Assembly (NCBI GenBank): GCA_934155625.1
Contig: CAKPHD010000036.1
Span: 1 to 15,384 of the forward strand
Direction: 5' to 3'
Length of the DNA: 15,384 nucleotides
DNA from: an uncultured Clostridia bacterium
Lineage (GTDB): Bacteria; Bacillota; Clostridia; TANB77; CAG-508
In this document: one piece after another, positions 1-7,148 of the stretch
Layout: each line of letters begins with the position of its first letter
Numbering within the stretch: the first letter of the stretch is position 1
Notes under the pieces: model-generated
Told to the model about the DNA's origin: nothing
Database searches by the model: none
What the model saw: the letters and a program-made list of their open reading frames with translations, nothing else
Translations under genes and position numbers: made by a program

Positions 1-803
1 GTTGGTTGTTCAAATATTTCTTTTAACATATAATCATCAAAACCATTTTTATCTGCAGCACTAGCATTCCATTCTATACTTGTTAATTTTTTATCTATTT
101 TATTTAAATCAATATCATAAAATTCAACATTGTCTCTTGAAAGAAGAGCGAATTCATTATCATTTAAAAGATAAAAATCTTTTGTAAATGATAGAATTGC
201 AGGAATATCAGAAGAAATATAGTTTTCTCCATCACCTTTTCCGATAACAAGTGGACTATCTTTTCTTATTACAATCATATTATCTGGCATGAATTTTGAA
301 ATGATTTGAAGTGCAAAACTTCCTTTTAAATCTATACAAGTTTTTTGAACGGCACGTAGAACTTTTAAATCATCATTTTTGGTATCACTAGTATAGTAAT
401 AGTGAATAAGATTTGGGATAACTTCTGTATCAGTTTGAGAATAGAAAGTATACCCCTTATCAGTTAAAAATTTTCTTAAATCATTATAATTTTCAATAAT
501 TCCATTATGAACAACAGCAAAACTTTTGCTATTATCTAAATGTGGGTGAGAGTTTTCTTGTGATGGTTTTCCATGTGTTGCCCATCTTGTATGAGCAATA
601 CCAATAGTTCCTTTCAAATCATCAATTCCTTTTAAATTATAAAGGTTTTTTACTCTACCTTTATCTTTCATTATAGATAGACCATCAGGTTCAACAGTTG
701 AAATTCCTGCTGAATCATATCCCCTGTATTCTAGTCTTAAAAGACCGTTAATTAATATAGGACTAGCTTTTTTATGCCCTATGTATCCAATAATTCCACA
801 CAT
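1..803 (-). CDS. glmS: Glutamine-fructose-6-phosphate aminotransferase, N-terminal part (runs off left edge)
   Basis: GlmS makes glucosamine-6-phosphate from fructose-6-phosphate and glutamine in the cytoplasm, the first committed step to UDP-GlcNAc and peptidoglycan. The minus-strand reading frame is open from the ATG at 803 to the window edge, about 267 codons. It starts MCGIIGYIG, giving the Cys2 nucleophile of class II glutamine amidotransferases once Met1 is removed. Further family motifs follow: LEYRGYDSAGIS, AHTRWATHG, NSHPH and VVHNGIIENY. Only the glutaminase domain is visible; the two SIS isomerase domains must lie to the left of the window. The start is fixed by an AAGGAGGT ribosome binding site at 811-818. 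A glmS ribozyme precedes the gene and gives feedback control by its product. The identification is secure. Confidence 0.97.
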   Translation of the reverse strand, partial: MCGIIGYIGHKKASPILINGLLRLEYRGYDSAGISTVEPDGLSIMKDKGRVKNLYNLKGIDDLKGTIGIAHTRWATHGKPSQENSHPHLDNSKSFAVVHNGIIENYNDLRKFLTDKGYTFYSQTDTEVIPNLIHYYYTSDTKNDDLKVLRAVQKTCIDLKGSFALQIISKFMPDNMIVIRKDSPLVIGKGDGENYISSDIPAILSFTKDFYLLNDNEFALLSRDNVEFYDIDLNKIDKKLTSIEWNASAADKNGFDDYMLKEIFEQP

Positions 804-857
804 AAGCAGAACCTCCTTAAAAATAAATTTTGTGGAATTGAAATACACAGCTTATGT
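792..857 (-). repeat. Competing inverted repeats over the glmS ribosome binding site and start codon
   Basis: Two perfect inverted repeats overlap at the glmS start. AATTCCACA (792-800) is complementary to TGTGGAATT (831-839), and ACATAAGC (800-807) is complementary to GCTTATGT (850-857). The first would enclose the ribosome binding site (811-818) in its loop; the second would pair the AUG itself. They cross each other, so in RNA they are alternatives or a pseudoknot. A role in translation is inference. Confidence 0.5.
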
Positions 858-984
858 ATTAATGTTTGTTTTAGTATCACTACTAGTTTTTTATTAGTAC
901 TTTGGATTAAGCTATCCACTAGAGCATCCGCCGAATTTTTCGATAACTCTAGACCTCGTCAACTGATAACAGTCCTGGCGCTTT
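858..984 (-). ncRNA. glmS ribozyme (self-cleaving riboswitch)
   Basis: Read on the minus strand, the RNA contains the glmS ribozyme core in order: AGCGCC at 982-977, GUUGACGAGG around 964-955, AGAGUUAUCGA, then UUCGGCGGAUGCUCUAG, followed by a small GGAU...AUCC hairpin (P4). The expected self-cleavage is between A982 and G981. In the known family, glucosamine-6-phosphate is the cofactor, and cleavage leaves a 5'-OH RNA that is degraded, lowering glmS expression. P2 (GGACUG with the CAGU-containing strand) and P3 (UCUAGAG with CUCUAG) are visible by eye. The 3' border is approximate, because the P4/P4.1 region merges with the leader. Confidence 0.95.
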
Positions 985-1023
985 TTAATAATTATTTTTG
1001 CATATTTCAATTTACTGTAATAT

Positions 1024-1050
1024 ATTATAGCAAAATTCAAAAAGTTACAA
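1024..1050 (-). promoter_or_regulatory. Promoter of the glmS ribozyme-glmS transcript
   Basis: On the minus strand there is a TATAAT -10 box at 1029-1024 preceded by TGC (extended -10), with a TTGTAA -35-like box at 1050-1045. The spacer is 15 bp, short but tolerable with an extended -10. The predicted start near 1017 puts about 35 nt ahead of the ribozyme cleavage site, which is typical of this RNA. Confidence 0.6.
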
Positions 1051-1118
1051 GAGTTTTTTTAGTATTCTTAAATATTTTATAAATTTTAGTTTCAATTTAA
1101 AGCTTATAAAAAATTATA

Positions 1119-1208
1119 TTTAGAAATTAATAATATATTGTTTTTGTAATACCGCGTAAGCGACCAAACACCAAGGTATAAAAAAACAATATATTATTAA
1201 TTTCTAAA
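1119..1208. repeat. Palindromic repeat element, short copy (MITE-like)
   Basis: A 90-bp element with 27-bp perfect terminal inverted repeats (1119-1145 and 1182-1208, outer bases TTTAGAAATT). The centre holds ATACC (1149-1153) paired with GGTAT (1175-1179) and the 20-mer ATACCGCGTAAGCGACCAAA at 1149-1168. The same 20-mer and the same arm style occur, inverted, in the element at 10470-10620, so this is a dispersed family. The short copy lacks about 60 internal bases. It sits between divergent glmS and uvrC. It carries no protein gene, and any mobilising enzyme would act in trans. Confidence 0.8.
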
Positions 1209-1256
1209 ATTTATTTAATTTTGCAGAAATTGTAACAAATTTTATTTTATAATATC

Positions 1257-1285
1257 TTGCAAAATGCGTAAAAATAGTTTATCAT
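1257..1285 (+). promoter_or_regulatory. Possible uvrC promoter
   Basis: TTGCAA at 1257-1262 and TATCAT at 1280-1285 are separated by 17 bp. Each box is close to the vegetative sigma consensus. The implied leader before the ATG at 1306 would be short, about 14 nt, so this call is tentative. Confidence 0.35.
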
Positions 1286-1305
1286 AATAGAGTGGGTGAA
1301 GAGAA

Positions 1306-3096
1306 ATGTTTAATATAGAAGAACAATTAAAAATGTTGCCAGATAAACCTGGTGTATATATTATGCATGATGTTGATGACAGAATAATATATGTAGGAAA
1401 AGCAGTCAATTTAAAAAATAGAGTAAGGTCATATTTTAGAAAAACAGATAAGACTGAAAGAATAAAAAGAATGGTATCATTAATAGACCACTTTGAATAT
1501 ATAGTAGTTGATAATGAGGCTGAAGCATTAATATTAGAATGTAATTTAATAAAGAAAAACAGACCTAGATTTAATGTATTATTAAAAGATGACAAAACAT
1601 ATCCATATATAAAAGTCGATGTAAAATCAGATTATCCTAATGTAGTAATAACAAGGAGAATTGTAAATGATGGTTCAAAATATTTCGGACCATATGCAAA
1701 TCCAGGAGCAGCAAAAGAGATGGTGGATTTTATAAAACAAAAATATAAAATTCGTCAATGTAAGAACTTTAGGTCAGAAACAAGAGCATGTTTAAATTAT
1801 CATATAAATAGATGTTTAGGACCATGTATGGGATATATTTCTAAAGAAGATTACAGAAAACAGATTGACGAAATAATAGATATTTTAGATGGAAAAGTTG
1901 ACAAGGTTTTAAAAGACTTACAAAAGCAAATGTTAGAAGAAGCCAATAAAATGAATTTTGAAAAGGCCGCATATATTAGAGATAGAATGATAGCAATACA
2001 AAGAGTAAATGAAAAACAAAAAGTTTCTAATATTTCAGAAAATAATATTGACGTAATAGGTATTGCAAAATCAGAAATAGAAGTATGTGTAGAAATATTT
2101 TTTGTTCGTGGAAGTAAAATGGTTGGGAGAGAGCACTATTTCTTTAATGATTTAAGAGAAATGGACGACAAAGAAATAATATCAGGTTTTATAAAACAAT
2201 ATTATCTAGATAATCAAAATCTTCCTAATAAAATAATGGTTAGAGAAGAACTAGAAGATAAAGAGGTAATAGAAGAGTGGCTAACTAAAGAAGCGGGAAG
2301 AAAAGTAGAAATCAAATCTCCTAAAAAAGGAGAAAAATTGCGTTTTGTAGAAATGGCAGATAACAATGCAAAAATAACACTACAAAATAAAGAAAGAGAT
2401 AAGAGCGAAATTTTAGTAGAATTAAAAGAAGTTTTAGGATTAGACAAATTACCTAGAAAGATTGAAACATATGATATTTCAAACATATCTGGAGAATACA
2501 TAGTTGCAGGAATGTGTGTAATGGCTGACGGGGTGATAAAAAGAAATTTATCAAGGCGTTTTAAAATAAAAACAGTATATGGACAAGATGACCCAAGATG
2601 TATGCAAGAAGTTATTACTCGTAGATTAAAACATTCAATAGATGGCAATTCTACAGGATTTGGCAGGCTTCCAGATGCTATATTTGCAGATGGAGGAATC
2701 ACACAAATACGAGCAACTAAAATGGCAATTGCTAAATATGAACTAGATATACCAGTTTTTGGTATGGTAAAAAACGATAAACATCAAACTAGAGCTTTAA
2801 TGGACGAAAATAGAAATGAATTAGAAATATCAGAAAAATTGAAAAATTTGATAACCAAATTTCAAGATGAAGTACACGATACGGCTATTTCATACCACAG
2901 AAAATTAAGAGATAGTGATATTACAAAATCTGATTTAGATAATATAGAAGGAATTGGCGAAGTTAAAAAATTAGCATTATTAAAACATTTTGGAAGTGTA
3001 GAGAAAATTAAAAATTCTAATTTGGATGAGTTGACTAAAATAAAAGGTATTAATGAAAGTTTAGCTCAAAAAATATTGGACGAATTAAATAAATAG
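1306..3096 (+). CDS. uvrC: Excinuclease ABC subunit C
   Basis: UvrC makes both incisions flanking a bulky DNA lesion after UvrA/UvrB recognition, in nucleotide excision repair. The 596-residue length is normal. The N-terminal GIY-YIG nuclease domain shows GVY at 16-18, YVG at 29-31 and Arg39, and makes the 3' cut. Four cysteines (152, 162, 170, 174) match the Fe-S ligand pattern reported for E. coli UvrC. A UVR motif around 205-230 (EANKMNFEKAAYIRDRM) binds UvrB. The C-terminal RNase H-like half has YDISNISG and IFADGG with acidic catalytic residues and a conserved DTAISYHR, and makes the 5' cut. A helix-hairpin-helix pair ends the protein (EGIGEVKKLALLKHFGS, IKGINESLAQKIL). A GGGTGAAGAG stretch precedes the ATG. 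No convincing terminator follows. Confidence 0.97.
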   Translation: MFNIEEQLKMLPDKPGVYIMHDVDDRIIYVGKAVNLKNRVRSYFRKTDKTERIKRMVSLIDHFEYIVVDNEAEALILECNLIKKNRPRFNVLLKDDKTYPYIKVDVKSDYPNVVITRRIVNDGSKYFGPYANPGAAKEMVDFIKQKYKIRQCKNFRSETRACLNYHINRCLGPCMGYISKEDYRKQIDEIIDILDGKVDKVLKDLQKQMLEEANKMNFEKAAYIRDRMIAIQRVNEKQKVSNISENNIDVIGIAKSEIEVCVEIFFVRGSKMVGREHYFFNDLREMDDKEIISGFIKQYYLDNQNLPNKIMVREELEDKEVIEEWLTKEAGRKVEIKSPKKGEKLRFVEMADNNAKITLQNKERDKSEILVELKEVLGLDKLPRKIETYDISNISGEYIVAGMCVMADGVIKRNLSRRFKIKTVYGQDDPRCMQEVITRRLKHSIDGNSTGFGRLPDAIFADGGITQIRATKMAIAKYELDIPVFGMVKNDKHQTRALMDENRNELEISEKLKNLITKFQDEVHDTAISYHRKLRDSDITKSDLDNIEGIGEVKKLALLKHFGSVEKIKNSNLDELTKIKGINESLAQKILDELNK

Positions 3097-3203
3097 AAAA
3101 GTTTGTAGATTACTGCGATGGAAAATATCTTTTTTAAAGAATATATTTAAAAATTTCACATATACATAGTATTACGGACAAGTTGTTTGAAGGGGGTTTT
3201 TAT

Positions 3204-3326
3204 ATGAAATTTTTTAAAAAGCATAAGGTATTTTCTTTTGCAATAATTTCTTTTTTTGTTCTTACAGGGGTTAATTTTTTTATGATTTATGAGATTATTA
3301 GAATGGCACAGTATATTAAAATATAA
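3204..3326 (+). CDS. Small single-pass membrane protein, 40 residues
   Basis: A 40-codon gene beginning MKFFKKHKVFSFAI and ending MAQYIKI. A good ribosome binding site (GAAGGGGG, about 3189-3196) lies 8 bases before the ATG, which is why it is called despite its size. A basic N-terminus (five Lys/His in the first eight residues) is followed by a hydrophobic stretch at residues 9-29, so it should insert as one membrane helix with its N-terminus in the cytoplasm. It lies alone between uvrC and the MazG-like gene, 107 bases after uvrC. I do not recognise a named family and assign no function. The ribosome binding site and the lysine-then-hydrophobic pattern argue for a real gene. Confidence 0.6.
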   Translation: MKFFKKHKVFSFAIISFFVLTGVNFFMIYEIIRMAQYIKI

Positions 3327-3362
3327 TATTTGTATTTCTTTATATAAAAGTATAAAAAATTA

Positions 3363-3391
3363 TTGACATATAAAAATTTAGAATATATAAT
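3363..3391 (+). promoter_or_regulatory. Consensus vegetative promoter of the MazG-like gene
   Basis: TTGACA at 3363-3368 and TATAAT at 3386-3391 with a 17-bp spacer: an exact match to the housekeeping sigma consensus. The expected start near 3398 leaves a 45-nt leader to the ATG at 3443. It is independent of the upstream peptide gene. Confidence 0.85.
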
Positions 3392-3442
3392 TCTAACAAT
3401 AACAATTGGATGTGTTTTTGTAATAGAGAAGGAGGCATAATT

Positions 3443-3739
3443 ATGTCACTAAAAGATTTACAAAAAGAAGTAGTAGCAAACAAAAAACGGCACCATTTTA
3501 ATGTAACAGACATGAATGAAGAATTTTGCCACTTATATGGAGAAGTTGCAGAAGCTCATGATGCTTGGTACAAAGGAATGGACACATTTCCAGAGGAGTT
3601 GGCAGATGTTGCTATTTTCTTATTAGGTATTGCCGAGCTTAACGGCATAGACCTTGAAAAAGAAATTGAAAGAAAGGTCGAAATAAACAAAGGAAGAAAA
3701 TACAAAATGAGTAAAAGTGGACATTTAGTTCACGAATGA
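3443..3739 (+). CDS. MazG-like nucleotide pyrophosphohydrolase
   Basis: A 98-residue all-alpha NTP pyrophosphatase of the MazG-like superfamily. These enzymes hydrolyse (d)NTPs to the monophosphate and pyrophosphate and clean up non-canonical or stress-related nucleotides. The metal-binding signature is present: EVAE at 34-37 and ELAD at 52-55, followed by the amphipathic helix VAIFLLGIAELNGIDL and a basic NKGRKY at 82-87. The length fits a single-domain member rather than the two-domain MazG. The frame is open upstream to 3410, but AAGGAGG at 3429-3435 places the start at 3443 (MSLKDLQKEV). The gene has its own promoter and a terminator directly after it, so it is monocistronic. The exact substrate cannot be read from sequence. 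Confidence 0.85.
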   Translation: MSLKDLQKEVVANKKRHHFNVTDMNEEFCHLYGEVAEAHDAWYKGMDTFPEELADVAIFLLGIAELNGIDLEKEIERKVEINKGRKYKMSKSGHLVHE

Positions 3740-3750
3740 GTGATTTGTGA

Positions 3751-3779
3751 AAGAACCAGTAATTGTTGCTGGTTCTTTT
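3751..3779 (+). terminator. Intrinsic terminator after the MazG-like gene
   Basis: A 9-bp perfect stem, AAGAACCAG (3751-3759) with CTGGTTCTT (3769-3777), loop of 9, followed by a short T run. It begins 11 bases after the stop codon. Confidence 0.75.
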
Positions 3780-3824
3780 CATGCTAAAACTAGCATAAAA
3801 TCTTAATATAAAAAGGAGGAGTTT

Positions 3825-4688
3825 ATGAGAGGATTAGCATTATCAGGAGGAGGAATAAAAGCAGCGGCACATATAGGAGCATTAAAAGCATTTGAAGAAA
3901 AAAATATAAAATTTGATTGTGTATCAGGAGCATCATCAGGAAGTATAATAGCAACAATGTATGCATTAGGGTATAGTAGTGATGAAATGTGGAAAATGTT
4001 CAAAAAATATTGCAAAAAAATAACATATGTAGAATGGAAGCAAATTCTAAAAATGATAGTAGGACTATTATTTACTAGAAGATTAGTAATAGATGGTTTA
4101 AATAGTGGAAAAGTTATAGAGAAAATTATAAAAGAAATATGTGAAGATAGTCAAATTGAAAATATAAATCAGATAAAGAAGCCATTAATGATTTCAATGG
4201 TAGATTTACAAAAAGGAACAGTTTATATAGCGTCATCAAAGGAGATTCGAGCAAATCTTTTAGATAATACAAAATATATTACAGATATACCAATATCAAC
4301 TGCTGTACGAGCAAGTTGCAGTTTTCCAGTTGTATTTTCGCCATGCAAATATGATGGAATACAATTAATAGATGGTGGAACTAGAGAAAATTTGCCATGG
4401 AAAGGTTTAAAAGATATAGGCGCTGATGAAGTTTTTGGAGTAACATTTGATACAATTTTAGAAGAGAATCAATGTTGCAAAAATATTGTAGAAGTTGCTG
4501 CAAGAGCAATGGAATTACAAGGGAGAGAGCTATCAGTATATGAGAAAATGGGGATAGACCATTTAATAAATATTAATCTAAAAAAAGTTGCATTGCTTGA
4601 TTCAACGCAAATTAATCTATTATATGAAATGGGCTATAGAGAAACTAAGAAACAACTAAAAAAGCTTGAAAGTAGTGGAAAAATTTAG
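3825..4688 (+). CDS. Patatin-like phospholipase
   Basis: A 287-residue patatin-family serine lipid hydrolase, expected to release fatty acids from phospholipids or acylglycerols using a Ser-Asp dyad. The oxyanion-hole loop is SGGGIK at 7-12. The nucleophile elbow is GASSG at 35-39 with Ser37. The catalytic Asp is D183 in DGG (183-185). These are in the normal order and spacing. There is no signal peptide or long membrane segment, so the enzyme is probably cytoplasmic or membrane-peripheral, as in the short bacterial patatins (RssA/YjjU-like). The AAGGAGGA ribosome binding site is 5 bases before the ATG. It is first in a likely three-gene unit with the methyltransferase (33-base gap) and the pseudouridine synthase. 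I see no clear promoter between the preceding terminator and this start. Confidence 0.92.
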   Translation: MRGLALSGGGIKAAAHIGALKAFEEKNIKFDCVSGASSGSIIATMYALGYSSDEMWKMFKKYCKKITYVEWKQILKMIVGLLFTRRLVIDGLNSGKVIEKIIKEICEDSQIENINQIKKPLMISMVDLQKGTVYIASSKEIRANLLDNTKYITDIPISTAVRASCSFPVVFSPCKYDGIQLIDGGTRENLPWKGLKDIGADEVFGVTFDTILEENQCCKNIVEVAARAMELQGRELSVYEKMGIDHLININLKKVALLDSTQINLLYEMGYRETKKQLKKLESSGKI

Positions 4689-4721
4689 TATAATAGTAAA
4701 TGTAATAAAGGAGAGGAAAAA

Positions 4722-5585
4722 ATGAATATAGCAAATAATTGGAATGATTATAAAATATTAGATATGGCAGATGGGCAAAAGTTAGAAAGATGGGGAGATG
4801 TTGTTTTAGCAAGACCTGATCCACAAATAATTTGGAAAGAAAAAACATATCCAGAAAAATGGAAAAATATAAATGCAACATACCATAGAAGCAAAACAGG
4901 TGGTGGTGCATGGGAATATAAGAAAAAAATGCCGAATCAATGGCAAATAAAATATAAAGAATTAACATTTAATATAAAGCCAATGGGATTTAAGCATACA
5001 GGATTATTTCCAGAGCAAGCTGTTAACTGGGATTGGATGATGGATAAAATCAGAAAAACAAATAGAGATATAAAAGTATTGAATTTATTTGCATATACGG
5101 GAGGAGCAACAGTTGCTTGTTCTGCAGCAGGCGCATCAGTTTGCCATGTTGATAGTTCAAAAGGAATGGTAACATGGGCAAAAGAAAATATTGCATCATC
5201 TGGGTTAGCAGAAAGACCAGTTAGATATATTGTTGATGATGTTGTAAAATTTGTTAACAGAGAAATACGTAGAGGAAATAAATATGATGCTATAATAATG
5301 GATCCACCATCTTATGGAAGAGGGGCAAATGGAGAAGTATGGCAATTTGAAAACAATATATATGATTTAGTAGATTTATGCACAAATGTACTTTCAGATA
5401 AGCCATTATTTTTCTTAATAAATTCATATACTACAGGAATTTCAAGTAAAGTATTAGAAAATATTTTGAATTTAACAGTTTCTAAAAATTATAAAGGAAA
5501 AGTATCATCAGGAGAAATTGGATTACCAATGGAAAATTCAAAATTAGTTTTACCTTGTGGAATTTTTGGAAGATGGGAGAGCTAA
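4722..5585 (+). CDS. Class I SAM-dependent methyltransferase (RlmI/RlmK-like, COG1092 type)
   Basis: A 287-residue methyltransferase of the family that contains the 23S rRNA enzymes RlmI and RlmK. SAM-binding motif I is NLFAYTGGAT (121-130). The acidic residue binding the SAM ribose is D144 in CHVDSS. The catalytic loop DPPSYGRG is at 194-201. Residues 85-105 (IKPMGFKHTGLFPEQ) match the conserved entry to the Rossmann fold in this group. The N-terminal PUA domain of E. coli RlmI is absent, as in many Firmicute homologues, so the modified nucleotide is not predictable. GGAGAGG precedes the ATG. The stop is one base before the start of the RluA-type gene, which suggests translational coupling of two RNA-modifying enzymes. 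Confidence 0.88.
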   Translation: MNIANNWNDYKILDMADGQKLERWGDVVLARPDPQIIWKEKTYPEKWKNINATYHRSKTGGGAWEYKKKMPNQWQIKYKELTFNIKPMGFKHTGLFPEQAVNWDWMMDKIRKTNRDIKVLNLFAYTGGATVACSAAGASVCHVDSSKGMVTWAKENIASSGLAERPVRYIVDDVVKFVNREIRRGNKYDAIIMDPPSYGRGANGEVWQFENNIYDLVDLCTNVLSDKPLFFLINSYTTGISSKVLENILNLTVSKNYKGKVSSGEIGLPMENSKLVLPCGIFGRWES

Positions 5586-5586
5586 G

Positions 5587-6273
5587 ATGCAGAATTTAAA
5601 AGTATTATATGAAGATAATCATATTATTGTAGTTAGAAAAGATCCTAATATTCCATCACAGGCTGATAAAACAGAAGATTTAGATATGCTTACAATAATA
5701 AAAAAGTATCTAAAAGAAAAATATAATAAACCTGGAAATGTTTATCTTGGGTTGGTACATAGATTAGATAGACCGGTTGGAGGAGTGATGGTGTTTGCAA
5801 AAACATCAAAAGCTGCTTCAAGATTAAGTAATCAAGTAAGAGAAAAAATATTTAAGAAAAAATATTTAGCAGTTGTAGATGGTAAATTTGACAGAGAAAA
5901 TGGGATATTAGAAGATTATTTATATAAAGATGAAAGAAATAATATTAGCAAGGTTGTAAAACCTGAAAAAAAGAATGCTAAACTTGCTAAATTAGATTAT
6001 GAAGTATTAGCATATAATGAGATAAAAGATTTATCTTTGGTTAAAGTAAACCTTCATACAGGAAGACATCATCAAATAAGAGTACAACTAGCTCATTCTG
6101 GACATAGTATTTTTGGAGACCAGAAATATGGAACAAGAGGACAAGGAAAACAAATTGCATTATGGGCATATGAGCTTACTATTCAACATCCTGTTTCTAA
6201 AGAAGAGATGACGTTTAAATGTTTGCCAGAGAGTAATGGAACTTGGTGTATTTTAAGGGATATAAATATTTGA
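5587..6273 (+). CDS. RluA-family pseudouridine synthase
   Basis: A 228-residue RNA pseudouridine synthase that isomerises specific uridines in rRNA or tRNA. The RluA signature HRLDRPVGGVMVFAKTSKAA starts at His58, and D61 is the catalytic aspartate. LHTGRHHQIRVQLAHSGHSI is the conserved second motif, and IFGDQKYG follows. There is no N-terminal S4 domain, so it is the short RluA/RluC-like form; which uridine it modifies is not readable. The frame is open from 5557, inside the methyltransferase gene, but the GGGAG ribosome binding site at about 5576-5580 and the family N-terminus (LKVLYEDNHIIVVRK) fix the start at 5587, one base after the preceding stop. It is the last gene of the unit; a terminator follows within 10 bases. 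Confidence 0.93.
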   Translation: MQNLKVLYEDNHIIVVRKDPNIPSQADKTEDLDMLTIIKKYLKEKYNKPGNVYLGLVHRLDRPVGGVMVFAKTSKAASRLSNQVREKIFKKKYLAVVDGKFDRENGILEDYLYKDERNNISKVVKPEKKNAKLAKLDYEVLAYNEIKDLSLVKVNLHTGRHHQIRVQLAHSGHSIFGDQKYGTRGQGKQIALWAYELTIQHPVSKEEMTFKCLPESNGTWCILRDINI

Positions 6274-6282
6274 TTTAAAGAA

Positions 6283-6310
6283 GTGGAAGAGTAAAATCTT
6301 CTGCTTTTTT
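6283..6310 (+). terminator. Intrinsic terminator after the pseudouridine synthase gene
   Basis: An 8-bp stem with two G-U pairs, GTGGAAGA (6283-6290) with TCTTCTGC (6297-6304), a 6-base loop, and a six-T tract at 6305-6310. Confidence 0.75.
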
Positions 6311-6366
6311 GTACATTATTATATGAAAATGCTAAAAATATATATGAAACGAAAAAACGAAAATAT

Positions 6367-6396
6367 TTGTGAAAAACTTGGCGTTTTTTGTAAATA
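6367..6396 (+). promoter_or_regulatory. Weak candidate promoter of agrB-agrD
   Basis: The best pair in the 154-base leader is TTGTGA (6367-6372) and TAAATA (6391-6396) with an 18-bp spacer. A second -10-like TATATT at 6429-6434 has no -35 box. A poor core promoter would fit activation by an AgrA-type regulator, but I could not find a convincing pair of LytTR half-sites. Confidence 0.3.
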
Positions 6397-6464
6397 AAAT
6401 GTGAAAAGAGTTTCAAAAAGTAGTAAATTATATTTGTACTAAAGATAAGAACGAGGTGATAATA

Positions 6465-7076
6465 TTGATAGATAAACTTTGTACGTTTTTGATAAATCAA
6501 ATACGAAAAGAAATGCCAGAAGTAGATGATGAACGAGCAGAAATAATAATGTATGGATTACAAAATATAATAGGAGAATTTCCTAAGATTTTTATAATAT
6601 TATTAATTGCTTATTTATTGGGTATGCTAAAGGTTACAGTGATATCAATATTATTAATTGCTCCATATAGATGTTTTTCTGGAGGAGTGCATATGAAAAC
6701 TCATATTGGATGTATAATTTATACATTATTATTATATAGTGGATCAGCGTTTCTTGGAAAAAATATAATATTATTAGGACAAACTAAATATATTTTGGCG
6801 TTATGTATATGGATATTTTGTATGATAATGATAAAACTATATGCACCAGCAGATACAGAAAATGTACCAATATTACAGAAAAAGGAAAGAAAGAAAAAAC
6901 AAATATTTTCATATATTATTTTGACTGTTGAATTTGTTATTGCAATTTTTATAACAAATCCTATGATATCAGGAATAATAATATTTGGAGATTTTATACA
7001 AACATTAACAATAACTAGACTTGCATATAAAATTACAAATAATAAATATGGACATGAAGTATATGCAAACATTTAA
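6465..7076 (+). CDS. agrB: AgrB-like peptide-processing membrane protease
   Basis: AgrB is a membrane cysteine endopeptidase that removes the C-terminal tail of AgrD and closes the (thio)lactone ring of the signal. The 203-residue product has the family layout: an amphipathic N-terminus with DDERAEIIMYGLQ, then PYRCFSGGVHMKTHIGC carrying catalytic His76 and Cys83. The His-Cys spacing of seven equals that of S. aureus AgrB (His77/Cys84). About five hydrophobic segments follow, and a basic QKKERKKKQ loop lies between two of them. The frame also opens at a GTG at 6456, but that codon lies inside the GAGGTG ribosome binding site (6453-6458), so the TTG at 6465 is preferred. agrD follows after 72 bases. 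Confidence 0.93.
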   Translation: MIDKLCTFLINQIRKEMPEVDDERAEIIMYGLQNIIGEFPKIFIILLIAYLLGMLKVTVISILLIAPYRCFSGGVHMKTHIGCIIYTLLLYSGSAFLGKNIILLGQTKYILALCIWIFCMIMIKLYAPADTENVPILQKKERKKKQIFSYIILTVEFVIAIFITNPMISGIIIFGDFIQTLTITRLAYKITNNKYGHEVYANI

Positions 7077-7081
7077 TATCG

Positions 7082-7117
7082 ATAATATGAGAGTCATTGC
7101 AACTACTCTTATGTTAT
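7082..7117 (+). other. Hairpin between agrB and agrD
   Basis: A 13-bp stem with two G-U pairs (7082-7094 with 7105-7117) and a 10-base loop lies just after the agrB stop and about 17 bases before the agrD ribosome binding site. No T tract follows, so it is not a standard terminator. RNA processing or partial attenuation, giving more agrD than agrB mRNA, is inference. Confidence 0.5.
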
Positions 7118-7148
7118 ATAAATTTTACAAAAGAAGGGGGAATTAATT

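Noticed and set aside
774..1082. A plus-strand open frame of about 100 codons
   Set aside because: It runs antisense across the glmS start and the whole glmS ribozyme, has no ribosome binding site, and its codons are those of a structured RNA read backwards.
3123..3155. An imperfect AATATC...GAATATATT repeat after uvrC, considered as its terminator
   Set aside because: The stem is short, AT-only and bulged, with no following T run.
3410..3442. An 11-codon upstream extension of the MazG-like gene
   Set aside because: The extension (MCFCNREGGII) covers the ribosome binding site and is unlike the family; AAGGAGG at 3429-3435 points to the ATG at 3443.
6352..6389. An AAAAAACG...CGTTTTTT inverted repeat before agrB, considered as a terminator, attenuator or AgrA site
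   Set aside because: The 8-bp pairing is almost all A-T with a 22-base loop, which is expected by chance in such A-rich DNA, and there are no recognisable LytTR half-sites.
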